From contig JACZKS010000130.1 in the NCBI GenBank assembly GCA_014859895.1, forward strand, positions 1 through 64,000: DNA of 64,000 nucleotides, in the 5' to 3' direction. Positions 43,781 to 51,710 of the stretch are shown in pieces. How positions within the stretch are numbered: position 1 is the first letter of the stretch; each line of letters starts with the position of its first letter. Under the pieces are notes generated by a model that was given only the letters and a program-made list of their open reading frames with translations, searched no databases and had not been told where the DNA came from. The DNA comes from Rhodospirillales bacterium. GTDB taxonomy: Bacteria > Pseudomonadota > Alphaproteobacteria > Rhodospirillales > Shumkoniaceae. The position numbers and the translations under genes are program-made.

Positions 43781-44308
43781 ATGACTGACGGAAAAATCTT
43801 CAACGTTTTATTCCTGTGCACCGGCAATTCGGCCCGCAGCATCCTGGCCGAAGCGATCATGAACAGCCTGGGCAAGGGCAAATTCCGGGCCTACAGCGCC
43901 GGCAGCCATCCCTCCGGCCGCGTGCATCCCCTGGCGCTCGACACCCTGCGCATCGCCGGGCTTTCCACCGAGGGCGCGCGCTCCAAGGCCTGGGACGAGT
44001 TCGCCGAGCCGGGCGCGCCCAAAATGGATTTCATCTTCACCGTCTGCGACAACGCGGCCGGCGAGGTCTGCCCGATCTGGCCGGGCCATCCGATGACGGC
44101 GCACTGGGGGGTCGAGGACCCGGCCGCCTTCGAGGGAACCGAGGCCGAGAAGCGCGCCGTCTTCCTCAAGGTGTTCCGCATGCTGCAGAACCGCATCTCG
44201 GTGTTCGCCAGCCTGCCGGTCGCCTCCCTCGACAGGCAGTCGCTGCAAAACCGTATCAACGAAATCGGCCGCATGGGCGACGAGGCCCAGCCGGCCAGCC
44301 CCATCTGA
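43781..44308 (+). CDS. arsC: Thioredoxin-type arsenate reductase (ArsC, LMW-phosphatase fold)
   Basis: A 175-residue enzyme of the low-molecular-weight tyrosine-phosphatase fold. The P-loop VLFLCTGNSARSILAEAIM gives the CX5R nucleophile loop (Cys13), and DFIFTVCDNAAGEVCPIWPG supplies the cysteine used for the intramolecular disulfide. It reduces arsenate by a mechanism different from the glutaredoxin-type ArsC 1 kb upstream. It lies between arsR and acr3. Confidence 0.92.
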   Translation: MTDGKIFNVLFLCTGNSARSILAEAIMNSLGKGKFRAYSAGSHPSGRVHPLALDTLRIAGLSTEGARSKAWDEFAEPGAPKMDFIFTVCDNAAGEVCPIWPGHPMTAHWGVEDPAAFEGTEAEKRAVFLKVFRMLQNRISVFASLPVASLDRQSLQNRINEIGRMGDEAQPASPI

Positions 44309-44326
44309 ACGAAGGAACGACGATCC

Positions 44327-45433
44327 ATGTCCGTAAAATGCGAAATCGCCGGCCGCCGGGCGGCCAAGGCCCCGATGGGCATCTTCGAGCGCTATCTGAC
44401 GGTATGGGTGGCGCTCTGCATCGTTGCCGGAATCGTCCTCGGCCAGATCGTGCCGGATGTCTTCCAGGCATTCGGCCGCATGGAGGTGGCGCAGGTCAAC
44501 ATCCCGGTCGCGGTGCTGATCTGGCTGATGGTCATCCCCATGCTGCTCAAGGTCAATTTCGCGGCCATGGGCCAGGTGCGCGAGCACTGGCGGGGCATCG
44601 GCGTTACCCTCTTCATCAACTGGGCGGTCAAGCCGTTCTCGATGGCGGCCCTGGCATGGCTGTTCATCCGCTATCTGTTCGCGCCGTACCTGCCGGCCGA
44701 CCAGATCGATTCCTACATCGCCGGGCTGATCATCCTGGCCGCCGCCCCGTGCACGGCCATGGTCTTCGTCTGGAGCCACCTGTGCGAAGGCGAACCCAAC
44801 TTCACGCTCTCGCAGGTGGCGCTCAACGACACCATCATGATCTTCGCCTTCGCGCCGATCGTCGGGCTGCTGCTTGGGCTGTCCTCGATCACCGTGCCGT
44901 GGGCGACGCTCTTCCTGTCGGTGGTCCTCTACATCGTCATTCCGGTGATCATCGCCCATTTCTGGCGGCGAAGCCTGGTGCAAAACGGCGACGACAGCCG
45001 GCTCCAGGTCGTCGTCAAGCGGCTTCACCCGATGTCGCTGGGCGCCCTGCTGGTGACGCTGGTGTTGCTGTTCGGCTTCCAGGGCGAGCAGATCATCGCC
45101 CAACCGCTGATCATCGCGCTGCTGGCGGTGCCGATCCTCATCCAGGTCTACTTCAACTCCGGGCTGGCCTACCTCTTGAACCGTAGGGTCGGCGCCGCCC
45201 ATTGCGTGGCCGGTCCGTCCTCGCTGATCGGCGCCAGCAACTTCTTCGAACTGGCCGTGGCGACCGCGATCAGCCTGTTCGGCTTCACGTCGGGCGCCGC
45301 GCTGGCCACCGTGGTCGGCGTCCTCATCGAGGTGCCGGTCATGCTCTCGGTGGTAAAGATCGTCAACCGCACGAAGGGTTGGTACGAGCGGGGCCAGCCT
45401 GCCGCCGTTGCCAAGGCGGAGGCTTCGGATTAA
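44327..45433 (+). CDS. acr3: ACR3-family arsenite efflux transporter
   Basis: Inner-membrane arsenite exporter of 368 residues with ten helices. The essential Cys lies in LAAAPCTAMVFVWSHLCEGE, and helix 9 has GPSSLIGASNFFELAVATAI, both diagnostic of ACR3. It begins FERYLTVWVALCIVAGIVLG like most members. Partner of the arsenate reductase just upstream: arsenate is reduced, then arsenite is pumped out. Confidence 0.95.
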   Translation: MSVKCEIAGRRAAKAPMGIFERYLTVWVALCIVAGIVLGQIVPDVFQAFGRMEVAQVNIPVAVLIWLMVIPMLLKVNFAAMGQVREHWRGIGVTLFINWAVKPFSMAALAWLFIRYLFAPYLPADQIDSYIAGLIILAAAPCTAMVFVWSHLCEGEPNFTLSQVALNDTIMIFAFAPIVGLLLGLSSITVPWATLFLSVVLYIVIPVIIAHFWRRSLVQNGDDSRLQVVVKRLHPMSLGALLVTLVLLFGFQGEQIIAQPLIIALLAVPILIQVYFNSGLAYLLNRRVGAAHCVAGPSSLIGASNFFELAVATAISLFGFTSGAALATVVGVLIEVPVMLSVVKIVNRTKGWYERGQPAAVAKAEASD

Positions 45434-45475
45434 GGCCATCTAACGACACTCCTGCCTGGCCGACACAGAGCAAGC

Positions 45476-45504
45476 GGTTCGTCCCCATACTCCGGGGGCG
45501 GACC
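45476..45504. terminator. Hairpin between convergent acr3 and SHOCT genes
   Basis: GGTTCGTCCCC (45476-45486) pairs with GGGGGCGGACC (45494-45504) through eleven pairs, two of them G-T, around a 7-base loop. There is no T-run, but the position between convergent genes suits a bidirectional, inefficient terminator. Confidence 0.4.
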
Positions 45505-45558
45505 ACTTGATCCAACGAATACGTCGATCAACGCATCACTCGGACCAGGAGGCGGCTT

Positions 45559-45828
45559 TCAAGCTAGGTCGCTCTTGCGGCGAAAGAATTCTTCGCGGTC
45601 GATTCTACCGATTGCGTACTGGCGGCCGAGTTCCGCAAGCGCCGCGTCCCAGGCCGGGTCGTAACGCCTTTCCCTGGCTGAATCCCTACGCCAGTCCCGC
45701 ACCAGCAGAAGCAGACCGACAATGATGAGAGCCAGGAACAAGACCCATAGCATGCCGGGCCCAGGCCATAGTCCCAGATCCCAGCGATCCCACCCCATCA
45801 TCGGCCCGTGGTTCCAACCGTTTCCCAT
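45559..45828 (-). CDS. Small SHOCT-domain membrane protein
   Basis: An 89-residue protein: a Gly/Trp/Met-rich N terminus (MGNGWNHGPMMGWDRWDLGL), one transmembrane helix (MLWVLFLALIIVGLLLLVRD) and a C-terminal SHOCT motif (LAELGRQYAIGRIDREEFFR). AAGGAG lies 8 bases ahead of the ATG at 45828. SHOCT proteins of this size are common near metal and envelope-stress loci, but their role is unknown. Confidence 0.85.
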   Translation of the reverse strand: MGNGWNHGPMMGWDRWDLGLWPGPGMLWVLFLALIIVGLLLLVRDWRRDSARERRYDPAWDAALAELGRQYAIGRIDREEFFRRKSDLA

Positions 45829-45848
45829 CGGCGTATCTCCTTGTAAAA

Positions 45849-45898
45849 GGAGCGCCGGCGGCCGGCCGGGGAGACGAAGACCGGCCGCCGGCAGCTCC
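45849..45898. terminator. Strong intergenic hairpin
   Basis: GCCGGCGGCCGG (45854-45865) pairs with CCGGCCGCCGGC (45881-45892), a perfect 12-bp stem, extended by GGAGC/GCTCC with a one-base bulge. It sits between the two small minus-strand genes and may attenuate transcription into the SHOCT gene or protect the upstream mRNA. Confidence 0.55.
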
Positions 45899-45908
45899 GC
45901 GGCCCAGC

Positions 45909-46337
45909 TTATTGCGCGGGACGGAAGAAGCCGGTTTTGCGGTCGACCTCGAACCGGCTGACCAGGGAATCGTCCTTGGTGACGATTTCGGCGACGATCG
46001 TCGCGTCGTCCTTGGCCTCGACCTTGCCGAGCTTGAGGTTGGGGTTGTTCCGGCGTTGCATCTGCCAAGTCATGAGCTGCTTGATCTCGTCGACGGTAAC
46101 GTTGCCGTCGGCTGCCCACGGCGCGACGGCTGCCGCGTTTTGGCCCCAGCCGCCGTGGCGGCCGCCCCGCATGCCGGGTCCGTAGCCGGGAACTGCGGCG
46201 GCCCCGCCGGGAGCGGCGCTCTGCTGCCAGCCGTACCCCGGCCCGTAACCATAGCCGGGTCCTGCGAAAGCAAAATTGGAGATGGCAACGGTGCCCGCGA
46301 GGGCGACAGCCGCCAGAAGGTGACGTTTGCGAAGCAT
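45909..46337 (-). CDS. Secreted Gly/Trp-rich protein of unknown function
   Basis: A 142-residue protein with a signal peptide (LLAAVALAGTVAISNFAFAG), a Gly/Tyr/Pro-rich middle (GPGYGYGPGYGWQQ and on) and a compact C-terminal part (LKLGKVEAKDDATIVAEIVT) that recalls small periplasmic PepSY-like modules without a clear match. AGGAAT precedes the ATG. It is divergent from the two-component genes and shares their upstream region, so it may be part of that regulon. I do not recognise a family. Confidence 0.7.
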   Translation of the reverse strand: MLRKRHLLAAVALAGTVAISNFAFAGPGYGYGPGYGWQQSAAPGGAAAVPGYGPGMRGGRHGGWGQNAAAVAPWAADGNVTVDEIKQLMTWQMQRRNNPNLKLGKVEAKDDATIVAEIVTKDDSLVSRFEVDRKTGFFRPAQ

Positions 46338-46489
46338 GGTGAATTCCTTTCCATGTCCATGAGGAACCGGTGCGTTCCTGGATCATGAATAGGCGGCGGT
46401 CGTAACCTCGGGATTTCATTTTCCGACTATTTTGTAACTGGCTATTTCATTCCCGGGCATCTGAAACACGACGTAACGGGATTTCCCGC
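46338..46489. promoter_or_regulatory. Divergent control region of the two-component locus
   Basis: Contains TTGTAACTGGCTATTTC at 46432-46448, which on the minus strand reads GAAATAGCCAGTTACAA. The same pattern GAAA-N6-GTTACAA occurs ahead of the ABC genes at 48809-48825. ATTTCATT is also present on both sides of it (46413-46420 and 46444-46451). This is a candidate binding site of the neighbouring OmpR-type regulator. Confidence 0.5.
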
Positions 46490-47272
46490 ATGGCGTCGGG
46501 CGTCGATGGTACGTTCGAGGCCATGACATGCTTGGCGCACATCGCTGTTGTCGACGACGATCGCGAAATCCGCGATCTCCTGACCGGATTCCTGGTCGGC
46601 AACGGCTACTGCGCGACCACCGCCACCGACGCCAGGGCGATGGACAGGGCTCTCGCCGAGAAACGCATCCACCTCGTCGTCCTCGACATCATGATGCCGG
46701 GAGAGGACGGCCTCTCCGTCTGCCGCAGGCTGCGCGCCGCGTCGGGCCCCCCCGTTATCCTGCTGAGCGCCAGGGGGGAGGAGATCGACCGCATCCTCGG
46801 CCTGGAAATGGGCGCGGACGATTATCTCTCCAAACCATTCAATCCGCGCGAACTGCTGGTCCGCGCCAAGGCCGTGCTCCGCCGGTACCCGACGGGCGAG
46901 GAAGCATCAATGGTTCCGTCGTCTCTCCGTGAGGCGACCAGCGACCCAACGGTCTTCCTCTTTTCGGGATGGCGTTTCGATCCCACGTCACGGGCGCTGA
47001 CCGCGCCGGACGGTCTTCTCCTCTCCTTGACCAAAGGCGAAAGCGACTTGCTCGCCATGTTCGCCTCTCGCCCCCGGCACGTGCTGAGCCGCGAGCAGCT
47101 CATGGGCCTCGCGCGGACGGACCGCGACCAACCCTTCGACCGCGCGGTCGACCTTCAGATTCACAGGCTGCGCCGCAAGATCGAAGGCGGCGCCGACTCC
47201 TCCTCCCTGATCAGGACCATCCCAGGCGGCGGCTACATGTTCACGCCCAATGTGAGCAGGGAGCCCGAATGA
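46490..47272 (+). CDS. OmpR-family response regulator
   Basis: A 260-residue regulator. Receiver domain with HIAVVDDDREIRDLL and phospho-acceptor Asp in HLVVLDIMMPGEDGLSVCRR, then a winged-helix domain with DLQIHRLRRKIEGGADSSSL and the C-terminal TIPGGGYMF. The ATG at 46490 gives a short extra N terminus; ATG 46523 (MTCLAHIAVV) is the family-like start. Its stop overlaps the kinase start. Confidence 0.92.
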   Translation: MASGVDGTFEAMTCLAHIAVVDDDREIRDLLTGFLVGNGYCATTATDARAMDRALAEKRIHLVVLDIMMPGEDGLSVCRRLRAASGPPVILLSARGEEIDRILGLEMGADDYLSKPFNPRELLVRAKAVLRRYPTGEEASMVPSSLREATSDPTVFLFSGWRFDPTSRALTAPDGLLLSLTKGESDLLAMFASRPRHVLSREQLMGLARTDRDQPFDRAVDLQIHRLRRKIEGGADSSSLIRTIPGGGYMFTPNVSREPE

Positions 47273-48771
47273 TGCGGATATGGCCGGACAGTCTCCTTGG
47301 GCGGACCGTGGTGGTCCTTCTTGCCGGGTTGCTGGTGTCGAACCTGGCGGGGCTGGCGATTTATGGCGTTGATCACGGCAACACGGTTTCGACCGGGCGC
47401 GCCGACGCCCTCGCCGGCCGCATCGCCGTGGCGGCCAAGGCCATGCAGGACTCCATCGCGGAGGGACGGCCTCCCCAACGCCTTCGCTCGTACGGTCCGG
47501 GGCTTTGGGGCCGGTGGTCCGCGAATTCGCCGCTGGTGACGAACCCCGGCGATCCCCGGACAGCCGCGGAACTCCGGCTCGCTCTCCAGTCCGGCATGGG
47601 TGATCTGGAGGTCAGAGACATCCGCGTCGCGCCTGGTCCGCCGCCGCTGCAACTCGGCGGCGGCGATCGATATCGCGATCGCGATCGTCGAGGCTGGGGC
47701 GGAGGACGCAGCGCCGGCCAATCGACGGGCATGTATGGAGCCATCGATTCCGACGGGCGTCCCGCCGTCGCCACATCGCCGACCATCGGCGGTGCCACCT
47801 CCGAGGGACCCGCCGACGCCATGGTCAACGTGTCACTCCAGTTGACGGGCGGCGAATGGCTTGACTTCTCCGTCTTTTCCCCGCCGGTTCCGCCATTCTG
47901 GGCGGCAGGTCACATGGTGCCGCTGATACTCTCCACCCTCTTCGTCATGGCCGTCTCGCTATGGGCCGTGTGGCGAGCGGCCAAGCCGCTGAACCTTTTC
48001 ACCGAGGCGGCCGAGCGTCTGGGGCGCGACGTCAACGCCCCCAACCTTCCCGAAACCGGCCCCGGTGACGTGCGCCGCGCAGCCCAAGCCTTCAACCTCA
48101 TGCAGGAACGGCTGCGCGCCTTCGTCAACGATCGTACGCAAATGCTGGCGGCGATCTCCCACGACCTGAGAACCCCCATCACCCGAATCCAGCTACGGAC
48201 GGAATTCATCGACGACGAGGAGATCCGACTGAAGATTCTCCTCGACCTGAAAGAGATGGAGACGATGATCGCCGCCACGCTTGCCTTCGCCCGCGACGAA
48301 GCGATGGCGGAAGAGCGGACCGCCTTCGATCTCGCGGCCGTGCTGCGCTCCCTTTGCGATGCGGCGGCGACCGGACCGGCGAAGGCGGCCTTTGACGGAC
48401 CCGATACCCTGACCATCGTGGCCGGTCCCGTCGGCATCCGGCGGCTGTTCGCCAACCTCATCGGCAATGCCGTGACATTCGGCCATACGGCCCTTGTCTC
48501 GGCACAGGTCGAGGGGGAGACGGTGCTTGTCAACGTGGATGACGAGGGGCCGGGAATCCCTGATGCCGAGATGGGGGCCGTGTTCCGGCCGTTCTACCGG
48601 CTCGAGCGTTCCCGCAACCGGGAAACCGGCGGTGTCGGACTGGGGTTGGCGATCGCCCGATCGATCGCCCGCGCCCACGGTGGCGACGTCACCCTGGTGA
48701 ATCGGCCGGAAGGCGGTCTTCGCGCCACGGTGCGCCTGCCTGCGCTGTCCGTCGCTTCGGCCGCCGCGTAA
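47269..48771 (+). CDS. Membrane sensor histidine kinase (EnvZ/CpxA-like)
   Basis: A 500-residue kinase: first helix TVVVLLAGLLVSNLAGLAIY, a periplasmic sensor of about 180 residues containing an unusual Arg/Asp/Gly-rich insert (GGGDRYRDRDRRGWGGGRS), second helix VPLILSTLFVMAVSLWAVWR, HAMP, H-box LAAISHDLRTPITRIQLRTE, and HATPase with GVGLGLAIARSIARAHGG. The first ATG at 47269 overlaps the regulator stop (ATGA). It probably senses an envelope or metal stress. Confidence 0.92.
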   Translation: MMRIWPDSLLGRTVVVLLAGLLVSNLAGLAIYGVDHGNTVSTGRADALAGRIAVAAKAMQDSIAEGRPPQRLRSYGPGLWGRWSANSPLVTNPGDPRTAAELRLALQSGMGDLEVRDIRVAPGPPPLQLGGGDRYRDRDRRGWGGGRSAGQSTGMYGAIDSDGRPAVATSPTIGGATSEGPADAMVNVSLQLTGGEWLDFSVFSPPVPPFWAAGHMVPLILSTLFVMAVSLWAVWRAAKPLNLFTEAAERLGRDVNAPNLPETGPGDVRRAAQAFNLMQERLRAFVNDRTQMLAAISHDLRTPITRIQLRTEFIDDEEIRLKILLDLKEMETMIAATLAFARDEAMAEERTAFDLAAVLRSLCDAAATGPAKAAFDGPDTLTIVAGPVGIRRLFANLIGNAVTFGHTALVSAQVEGETVLVNVDDEGPGIPDAEMGAVFRPFYRLERSRNRETGGVGLGLAIARSIARAHGGDVTLVNRPEGGLRATVRLPALSVASAAA

Positions 48772-48808
48772 GAAATAATGCGAGAAGATCTCATCTCGGC
48801 CGACCACT

Positions 48809-48825
48809 GAAACAATGCGTTACAA
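48809..48825 (+). promoter_or_regulatory. Candidate regulator site ahead of the ABC genes
   Basis: GAAACAATGCGTTACAA matches the motif GAAA-N6-GTTACAA found in inverse orientation upstream of the response-regulator gene. It lies 114 bases before the ABC ATPase start and 38 bases after the kinase stop. Confidence 0.5.
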
Positions 48826-48938
48826 GAAAGGCGGTCGTATGAAATCCCGCTGAAACATGGGCCCGATAGCATCGCCAAGTCCTCAAGCCTATATCTTGCC
48901 TGCCTTATCCCGGCGGGACCCATCCCACGGAGAACCCG

Positions 48939-49664
48939 ATGAGTTTGATCCGCGCGACAGACCTGACCAAGACCTACGCCAACGGCGGCACGCCGATCGA
49001 CGCCCTGCGTGGCGTCTCGTTCGCCATCCCGCCCCGGGCATTCGCCTGCTTTGTCGGCCCATCGGGCAGCGGCAAGAGCACGCTGCTCAACCTGGTCGGT
49101 TGCCTTGACCGGCCGAGCGCGGGTTCGCTGCACGTCGCCGACACCGATGTCGGGGCACTGGATCGCCACGCTGCCGCCGTGTTCCGCGGCCGGACCCTCG
49201 GTTTCGTTTTCCAGGATTTCAATTTGATCCCGGTGCTCACTGTGTTCGAGAATGTCGAATACCCGCTGCTGCTGGTTCAGCGATGGCCGGCGGCCGAACG
49301 GAGAAAGCGGGTTGCCGAGGTTCTTGAAGCGGTCGGTATGCTGGACCAGGCGGGCAAGCGCCCCGACCAGCTCTCGGGCGGCCAGAAACAGCGGGTGGCC
49401 GTTGCCCGCGCCCTGGTTGTCAAGCCGCGGCTGGTGCTGGCCGACGAGCCGACCGCCAATCTCGACACGGCGACGGCGACGCTCGTCATCGACCTGATGA
49501 AACACATGCGCGACACCTTCGACACGACGTTCGTGTTCTCGACCCACGACCCCCGCGTGGTCTCCGAGGCCGAGCAGGTGTTCGCGCTCCGCGACGGCCA
49601 GATCGTCGACGATGGTCGCTCCAACGCTCCCGCCACCAAGGAAGACAGCCATGTCCGCTCGTGA
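48939..49664 (+). CDS. LolD/MacB-type ABC ATPase
   Basis: A 241-residue ATPase with Walker [14 protein letters not shown]-loop FVFQDFNLIPVLTVFENVEY, signature LSGGQKQR, Walker B LVLADEPTANLD and H-loop STHDPR. This group powers mechanotransmission (type VII) transporters with FtsX-like permeases. The permease starts inside its 3' end. Confidence 0.94.
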   Translation: MSLIRATDLTKTYANGGTPIDALRGVSFAIPPRAFACFVGPSGSGKSTLLNLVGCLDRPSAGSLHVADTDVGALDRHAAAVFRGRTLGFVFQDFNLIPVLTVFENVEYPLLLVQRWPAAERRKRVAEVLEAVGMLDQAGKRPDQLSGGQKQRVAVARALVVKPRLVLADEPTANLDTATATLVIDLMKHMRDTFDTTFVFSTHDPRVVSEAEQVFALRDGQIVDDGRSNAPATKEDSHVRS

Positions 49665-50937
49665 CGCCGCCGGCGCCGGCCCCCTCGTCTCTCTCGGCTC
49701 CATCTTCCGGATCGCCGCCCGCAACCTGCTGCGCTATCGCCGCCGCACGCTGTTGACCACCCTGCTCGTCGTCATCGGCGTCATGTCTGTTCTGTTGTTC
49801 ATGGCCCTGAGTGGCTCGTTCCGTGCCCTGATGGTCGGCCAGATCACCGATTCGATGCTGGGGCACCTGCAGGTCCATCGCAAAGGCTTCCTCGCTTCCG
49901 TGGAAAGCCTGCCGCTCAACATGAACATGAAGCCGAAGTTGGTCGAACGACTGGAAGCGGAGCTCGCCGCCCGTGACGACGTCGCGGCATTCGCGCCGCG
50001 TTTGAAATTCGGCGCGATGTTCAGCAACTTCACCGAAACCAGCAACATCCGGATCACCGCCGTGTCGCCGGAGCGCGAGGCGATCGTCGTTCCCCTGCTT
50101 CCCAGCCGGTTCGCCGAGGGCAAGCCCGAAGGCGGCCTGGTGGTGCCGGGCAGCATCCTGGTGCCCGAACTGCTGGCCCGGGGCATGAAGGTGAAGGTCG
50201 GCGACGAGGTGGTGTTGGTTGCCACCAACCAGGACGGCTCGGTCAACGGCAGGACCTTCCGGGTCCAGGGCATCCTGGAGAGCATGACCGGGCCCGGCGG
50301 CCGCGACGGCTATATCCATTTGGATGACGCGCGCACGCTGCTGCGCATGAAGGAGCCGGAAGTGAGCGAATTCGCGATCCGGCTCAAGGACCCATCGCGG
50401 GCCATGACGTTCACCAAGGAGCTCGACCGCGAACTGGCCGAGATCAAGAATCCGCAGGGCAAGCCCGCCTTCGAGGTTCATGGCTGGCAGGAGTTGACCC
50501 CCTTCTACAATATTCTGCGGATCATCGACATCATGACCCTGGCCATCCAGTTCGTGCTCGTATCGATCGTTCTGGTCAGCGTGATGAATGTCATGATGAT
50601 GGCGGTCTTCGAGCGGGTCCGCGAGATCGGCACCATTGCCGCCATCGGCACCCAACCCCGTACCATCCTGGCACTCTTCCTGAGCGAGGGCCTGCTTCTT
50701 GGCCTCGTCGGTGCCGGCACCGGGGCACTCCTCAGCGTCGCCGTCGTATTCGTGCTCAATACGGTCAAGGTGGCATTCAGCTTCGGTCGAGAGGATCTGG
50801 TCCTGGCGCCAACCATCAGTCCGGAGTCGGTGCTGGTCGTCGCCGCCGTCGTCGTTGGCGTCGCCGTTCTGGCCAGCCTGCAGCCGGCCTGGAAGGCCGC
50901 CCGCATGGACCCCAACACCGCGCTTCGCCACGTCTGA
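49651..50937 (+). CDS. FtsX/LolE-type ABC permease
   Basis: A 428-residue permease: helix 1 at about 30-60 (RRRTLLTTLLVVIGVMSVLL), a periplasmic domain of about 240 residues, then three C-terminal helices including MTLAIQFVLVSIVLVSVMNV and the coupling helix VFERVREIGTIAAIGTQPRT. This is the LolC/E-MacB plan. Only one permease gene is present, so a homodimer is likely. The ATG at 49651 overlaps the ATPase by 14 bases. Confidence 0.92.
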   Translation: MSARDAAGAGPLVSLGSIFRIAARNLLRYRRRTLLTTLLVVIGVMSVLLFMALSGSFRALMVGQITDSMLGHLQVHRKGFLASVESLPLNMNMKPKLVERLEAELAARDDVAAFAPRLKFGAMFSNFTETSNIRITAVSPEREAIVVPLLPSRFAEGKPEGGLVVPGSILVPELLARGMKVKVGDEVVLVATNQDGSVNGRTFRVQGILESMTGPGGRDGYIHLDDARTLLRMKEPEVSEFAIRLKDPSRAMTFTKELDRELAEIKNPQGKPAFEVHGWQELTPFYNILRIIDIMTLAIQFVLVSIVLVSVMNVMMMAVFERVREIGTIAAIGTQPRTILALFLSEGLLLGLVGAGTGALLSVAVVFVLNTVKVAFSFGREDLVLAPTISPESVLVVAAVVVGVAVLASLQPAWKAARMDPNTALRHV

Positions 50938-50963
50938 TGCCGCCCAGCGGAAGGAATCGCACC

Positions 50964-51698
50964 ATGTTTACCCGCCTCGCCATCACCCTCCTGCTCGCGG
51001 CCGGCCTCGTCACTCCGGCCGCCGCGCTGGAGCCCCAGGACCTGCTCGCCAAGGTGGACCGCAACCTCAACCCGGAATCCTTCGAGTCCCTGCGCAAGCT
51101 CGTCAACATCGAGCCCGACGGCACCCGCAAGGAGTTCGTGCTGTTCACCGCCAAGAAGGACTCGGACAAAGTGGTCGGCCTGTTCCTGTCGCCGGCCAGC
51201 GACAAGGGCCGCTCGACCCTGCGGGTCGGCGACAACATGTGGCTCTACATGCCCGACGTCGGAAAGCCGATCCGCATCACCAGCCTGCAATCGGTGACCG
51301 GCGGCGTCTTCAACAACTCCGACATTCTGCAGATCGACTACACTGCGGAGTACCTGGCCGAGGGCCTTGAGGAGCAGGGAAACACTTACCTCCTCAAGCT
51401 CAAGGCAAGGACCGACAGCGTCGCCTATGACAGGCTGGCCATGACGGTGGACAAGGAAACCCTGCTGCCCATGACCATCGAGGCCCACGCGGCCAGCGGG
51501 ATGCTGATCAAGACGCTGCGCTTCAAGGATGTAAAGGATTTCGGCAACGGCATCTTGCGACCCTCGGTGATCGAGACCGACAGCCCGCTCTACAAGGGCT
51601 ACACGTCGCTCATGATCTTCGGCAAGATTGCGCCCCGCGAATTCTCGGACGAGGTATTCACCCTGAACTTCTTGCCCCGCATCGAAGAGTTGCGCTAG
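50964..51698 (+). CDS. LolA-like outer-membrane lipoprotein-sorting protein
   Basis: A 244-residue periplasmic protein with signal peptide LAITLLLAAGLVTPAAALEP. It has the LolA/LolB-like half-barrel pattern: LFLSPASDKGRSTLRVGDNM, WLYMPDVGKPIRITSLQS, and DYTAEYLAEGLEEQGNTYLL. Members accompany LolCDE-like or RND-like lipid transporters, where they are thought to carry a lipid or lipoprotein across the periplasm. GGAAGGAA precedes the ATG. Confidence 0.85.
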   Translation: MFTRLAITLLLAAGLVTPAAALEPQDLLAKVDRNLNPESFESLRKLVNIEPDGTRKEFVLFTAKKDSDKVVGLFLSPASDKGRSTLRVGDNMWLYMPDVGKPIRITSLQSVTGGVFNNSDILQIDYTAEYLAEGLEEQGNTYLLKLKARTDSVAYDRLAMTVDKETLLPMTIEAHAASGMLIKTLRFKDVKDFGNGILRPSVIETDSPLYKGYTSLMIFGKIAPREFSDEVFTLNFLPRIEELR

Positions 51699-51710
51699 GC
51701 GGACGGGAGC

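Noticed and set aside
43808..45439. Minus-strand open frame (543 residues) opposite arsC and acr3
   Set aside because: Antisense of two well-supported genes; His/Asp/Arg-rich composition typical of shadow frames.
45559..46419. Single 286-residue minus-strand gene at the SHOCT locus
   Set aside because: Its upstream half is the wrong frame of the secreted Gly-rich gene; the ribosome site and helix place the SHOCT start at 45828.
48781..48798. CGAGA/TCTCG hairpin after the kinase gene as a terminator
   Set aside because: Short stem without a T-run; the ABC genes downstream are more likely co-regulated than cut off.
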